Notes under the pieces: generated by a model | What the model was told of the DNA's origin: nothing | Database searches by the model: none | What the model saw: only the letters and a program-made list of their open reading frames with translations | Position numbers and translations under genes: made by a program | Assembly: GCF_000018045.1 (NCBI RefSeq) | Contig: NC_009792.1 | Coordinates: 3,472,001 to 3,536,000, forward strand | DNA: 64,000 nt | Source of the DNA: Citrobacter koseri ATCC BAA-895 | Lineage (GTDB): Bacteria > Pseudomonadota > Gammaproteobacteria > Enterobacterales > Enterobacteriaceae | Direction of reading: 5' to 3' | Shown: one piece after another, positions 61,514 to 64,000 of the stretch | Layout: every line of letters begins with the position of its first letter | Position numbering within the stretch: the stretch's first letter is position 1

Positions 61514-61601
61514 TGCCGGATGGCGGCATGAGAATGCCTTATCCGGCCTACGACCTGTTTCCACCGTCGGCCTGATAAGATGCGTGAGCATCGCCATCAG
61601 A
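61514..61601. repeat. REP/BIME cluster after fdhF
   Basis: GCCGGATGGCGGCATGAGAA...CCTTATCCGGCC and a degenerate GTCGGCCTGATAAGATGCG...CGCCATCAGAC. Confidence 0.8.
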
Positions 61602-61613
61602 CATTTTCCTTGC

Positions 61614-61641
61614 AACAGCCTCCGCCGGAGGCTGTTTTTTT
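61614..61641 (+). terminator. Rho-independent terminator downstream of fdhF
   Basis: AACAGCCTCC-GCC-GGAGGCTGTTTTTTT: 10-bp stem, tight loop, T-run. Confidence 0.9.
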
Positions 61642-61693
61642 ATCCATACGATCTCTTTATACTGTCTACTCCGTACCCTAAATAAAACTCAAA

Positions 61694-62383
61694 ATGAAAC
61701 CACTTCTTGCATTGATGTTCTTAATGACATTCTTTGCCCATGCCACCGATACTGAGCCTGGCAGCCAGTATCTGAAGGCGGCGGAGGGCGGAGACCGACG
61801 CGCACAGTATTTCCTTGCCGATACCTGGTTCAGTTCCGGCGATCTCAGCAAAGCGGAATACTGGGCGCAAAAAGCCGCAGACAACGGTGATGCGGATGCC
61901 TGCGCATTGCTGGCGCAAATCAAAATCACCAACCCCGTCAGTCTGGATTATCCGCAGGCTAAAACGCTGGCCGAAAAGGCAGCACAAGCGGGCAGCAAAG
62001 CCGGAGAAATCACTCTGGCGCGCATTCTGGTCAACACCCAGGCGGGGACGCCTGATTATCCAAAAGCCATTTCACTGCTGCAAAACGCCTCAGAAAACCT
62101 GGAGAGCGATTCTGCCGCCGATGCGCAGATGCTGCTCGGGCTGATTTATGCCAACGGCGTGGGCATTCCTGCCGATGACGATAAGGCGACCTGGTATTTC
62201 AAACGCAGTTCCGCCATTTCCCGTACCGGCTACTCCGAATACTGGGCCGGAATGTTGTTCTTAAACGGCGAACAGGGCTTTATTGAGAAGAATAAACAGA
62301 AGGCGCTGCACTGGTTGAATCTGAGCTGTACGGAAGGGTTTGATACCGGCTGCGAAGAGTTTGATAAGTTAACCAACGGGTGA
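61694..62383 (+). CDS. yjcO: YjcO, secreted Sel1-repeat protein
   Basis: 229 aa, same as E. coli. Signal peptide ending near AHA-TDTEP, then Sel1-type helical repeats (AAEGGDRRAQYFLADTWFSS, AQMLLGLIYANGVGIPADDD, WYFKRSSAISRTGYSEYWAG). Likely a periplasmic protein-protein interaction scaffold; function unknown. Convergent with gltP. Confidence 0.92.
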   Translation: MKPLLALMFLMTFFAHATDTEPGSQYLKAAEGGDRRAQYFLADTWFSSGDLSKAEYWAQKAADNGDADACALLAQIKITNPVSLDYPQAKTLAEKAAQAGSKAGEITLARILVNTQAGTPDYPKAISLLQNASENLESDSAADAQMLLGLIYANGVGIPADDDKATWYFKRSSAISRTGYSEYWAGMLFLNGEQGFIEKNKQKALHWLNLSCTEGFDTGCEEFDKLTNG

Positions 62384-62392
62384 ATGTAATAT

Positions 62393-62474
62393 TGCCGGAT
62401 GGCGGCGCAAGCGCCTTATCCGGCCTACAGACCACAGCTTCCCGTAGGCCGGATAAGCGTAGCGCCATCCGGCA
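62393..62474. repeat. REP/BIME cluster between yjcO and gltP
   Basis: GCCGGATGGCGGCGCAAGCG...TTATCCGGCC and GTAGGCCGGATAAGCG...GCGCCATCCGGC in a convergent gap. Confidence 0.9.
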
Positions 62475-62486
62475 ATCTGTCATGAA

Positions 62487-63800
62487 TTACTGATTCGCGG
62501 TCTTATCAAATTTGCCCAATACCTCGCGCTCATACGCCAGCGCTTTCTTACGGTCAAACTTGTGTTCCCACTTGGCGATAACCAGCACCGCCAGCGCATT
62601 ACCCACCACGTTCAGCGCGGTACGCGCCATATCGAGGATACGGTCAACACCGGCGATAAACGCCAGCCCTTCCAGCGGAATGCCTACGCTACCCAGCGTC
62701 GCCAGCAGCACCACGAAGGAAACGCCCGGCACGCCCGCAATCCCTTTCGAGGTGACCATCAGCGTCAGCACCAGTATGATTTCCTGCCACAGCGACAGGT
62801 CGATACCGTACAACTGCGCGATAAAGATCGCCGCAATACTCTGGTACAGCGTTGAGCCATCAAGGTTGAAGGAGTACCCGGTCGGCACCACAAAGCTGGT
62901 GATCGACGCCGGAGCGCCATAGGCCTCCATCTTCTCAATAATACGCGGCAGCACGCTCTCAGAGCTGGCCGTGGAGTAAGCCAGAATCAGTTCATCTTTC
63001 AGGATACGAATCAGAATCCAGACGCTCAGACCGCACAGACGCGCCACGATGCCCAACACCACCAGCGCGAAGAACAGAATCGCGAAGTGTACCAGCAGCA
63101 CCAGTTTCGCCAGCGGCCACAGCGACGCAAAACCAAAGTTCGCCACGGTAACAGCGATCAGCGCAAACACCCCGACCGGCGCGTAACGCATCACCATGTG
63201 GGTCACTTTAAACATGGTTTCTGAGATGGAGCGGAACACGGTGACCAGCGGTTCACGGTGAGTCGCAGGCAGGGAAGACAGACCCAGGCCAAACAGCACC
63301 GAGAAGAAGATAATCGGCAGCATGTCGCCCTTCGCCATCGACGCGACAATGTTGGTCGGAACCAGTGACAAAATCGTGCCCATCAAACCGTGCGCATGGC
63401 TTTGTACTTCCGCCGTCGTGCTTTGGTATTTCGAAATATCCACGGTCGCCAGTTGCGACATATCAATCCCGGAACCGGGTTGAAACACGTTCGCCAGTGT
63501 AATACCGAGGATAATGGCGACGGTCGTGATCACTTCGAAATAGATAATGGTTTTGGCACCGATACGCCCTAACTGTTTCGCATCGCCGACACCGGCAATA
63601 CCGACAATCAGGGTGGAAATAACAATCGGAACGACGATCATTTTGATCAGATGGATAAAGATATCGCCCGCCGGTGACAGCAGGTTGGCAACCAGCCATT
63701 CGCGGCTGTCGCTGTGATAATGCAGATAACTGCCCAGAAGAATACCCAGCACCATGGCCAGCAAAATCTGCCAGGCCAGGCTGATTTTCAAGTTTTTCAT
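62487..63800 (-). CDS. gltP: Glutamate/aspartate:proton symporter GltP
   Basis: 437 aa from MKNLKISLAWQILLAM, as in E. coli; the frame extends 12 codons upstream without support. DAACS-family membrane protein with the serine-rich re-entrant loop YSTASSESVLPRIIEKM and FNLDGSTLYQSIAAIFIAQ plus GIAGVPGVSFV. Sodium-independent import of L-glutamate and L-aspartate. Convergent with yjcO. Confidence 0.97.
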   Translation of the reverse strand: MKNLKISLAWQILLAMVLGILLGSYLHYHSDSREWLVANLLSPAGDIFIHLIKMIVVPIVISTLIVGIAGVGDAKQLGRIGAKTIIYFEVITTVAIILGITLANVFQPGSGIDMSQLATVDISKYQSTTAEVQSHAHGLMGTILSLVPTNIVASMAKGDMLPIIFFSVLFGLGLSSLPATHREPLVTVFRSISETMFKVTHMVMRYAPVGVFALIAVTVANFGFASLWPLAKLVLLVHFAILFFALVVLGIVARLCGLSVWILIRILKDELILAYSTASSESVLPRIIEKMEAYGAPASITSFVVPTGYSFNLDGSTLYQSIAAIFIAQLYGIDLSLWQEIILVLTLMVTSKGIAGVPGVSFVVLLATLGSVGIPLEGLAFIAGVDRILDMARTALNVVGNALAVLVIAKWEHKFDRKKALAYEREVLGKFDKTANQ

Positions 63801-64000
63801 AACAACAGACTTCCTCAATGAAGCGCCGTTCTGCATTCAAAAAAGGATGAGAACAGTACATACTGAAAGGGTATGAATTGTGTTGCGTTCGTTTGTGGAG
63901 TTTTTTAACGCGCATAATCAGTACCATTTGCATGGCATACTGCGCAACCCTTTCAGAACAGGGCATCTAACTGATTTTATGCATAATAACGCGAGTTTAT
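63801..64000. other. Region upstream of gltP to the window edge
   Basis: 200 nt; holds the gltP promoter. I see no gene here; in E. coli the next gene beyond would be of the nrf operon. Confidence 0.4.

Noticed and set aside
1..64000. tRNA/rRNA genes, CRISPR arrays, insertion sequences, phage genes
   Set aside because: Looked for characteristic cloverleaf ends, evenly spaced repeats, transposase or integrase motifs; none seen. The REP clusters are the only dispersed repeats besides the element at 45404.

Overview
The window is an enterobacterial chromosome segment with about 54% GC by eye and dense, mostly collinear operons. Gene content and order (gltP-yjcO-fdhF; als; yjdP-phnP...phnC-yjdN-phnA; crfC-yjcZ; proP-pmrR-basSR-eptA; fumB-dcuB-dcuRS) match the E. 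coli backbone in the 92-94 min region. Insertions not found in E. coli K-12 are a heme-uptake operon, a hexuronate cluster, kdgT, a sugar ABC/isomerase/aldolase/kinase cluster, and a GNAT-like orphan. A C-P lyase operon, an allose operon, hmu heme uptake and a PmrAB/PmrR module together point to Citrobacter or a close relative. That placement is inference; no 16S or other marker is present.

Layout. (1) 1-5.4 kb: hexuronate catabolism, with uxaC, a GPH-type sugar symporter and a YdfI/UxuB-type reductase (cut by the left edge) on minus, and a short-form uxuA divergent on plus. Together they would take glucuronate or galacturonate to KDG. (2) 5.6-11.5 kb: Fur-controlled hemP-hmuRSTUV, followed by a NicO-type nickel/cobalt transporter gene. 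(3) 12.7-18.7 kb: C4-dicarboxylate sensing and fumarate respiration (dcuS, dcuR, dcuB, fumB). (4) 18.9-22.4 kb: polymyxin-resistance module eptA-basR-basS with the antisense small gene pmrR. PmrA boxes lie before eptA and before pmrR. (5) 22.5-29.0 kb: proP, an inserted kdgT with a KdgR box, yjcZ and crfC. (6) 29.4-41.3 kb: phnA, yjdN and the complete 14-gene phnCDEFGHIJKLMNOP phosphonate operon with an intact phnE. (7) 41.4-49.6 kb: yjdP, an orphan acetyltransferase-like gene, rpiB, alsR and alsBACEK for D-allose. (8) 49.6-59.1 kb: accessory sugar island. It has a hybrid sensor kinase at one end and an OmpR-family regulator at the other (both minus). They flank a six-gene plus-strand operon: ribose-type ABC transporter, D-lyxose-isomerase-like cupin, class II aldolase and PfkB kinase. 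(9) 59.4-63.8 kb: selenoprotein formate dehydrogenase H (fdhF, in-frame UGA), yjcO and gltP.

At least twelve REP/BIME clusters sit between genes, two of them inside the phn operon. I see no tRNA, rRNA, CRISPR array, insertion sequence or phage gene. The most interesting part is the sugar island at 49.6-59.1 kb. Its enzymes suggest a route of aldose to ketose to ketose phosphate to triose/aldehyde, apparently under a dedicated two-component system. The true substrate cannot be read from the sequence.
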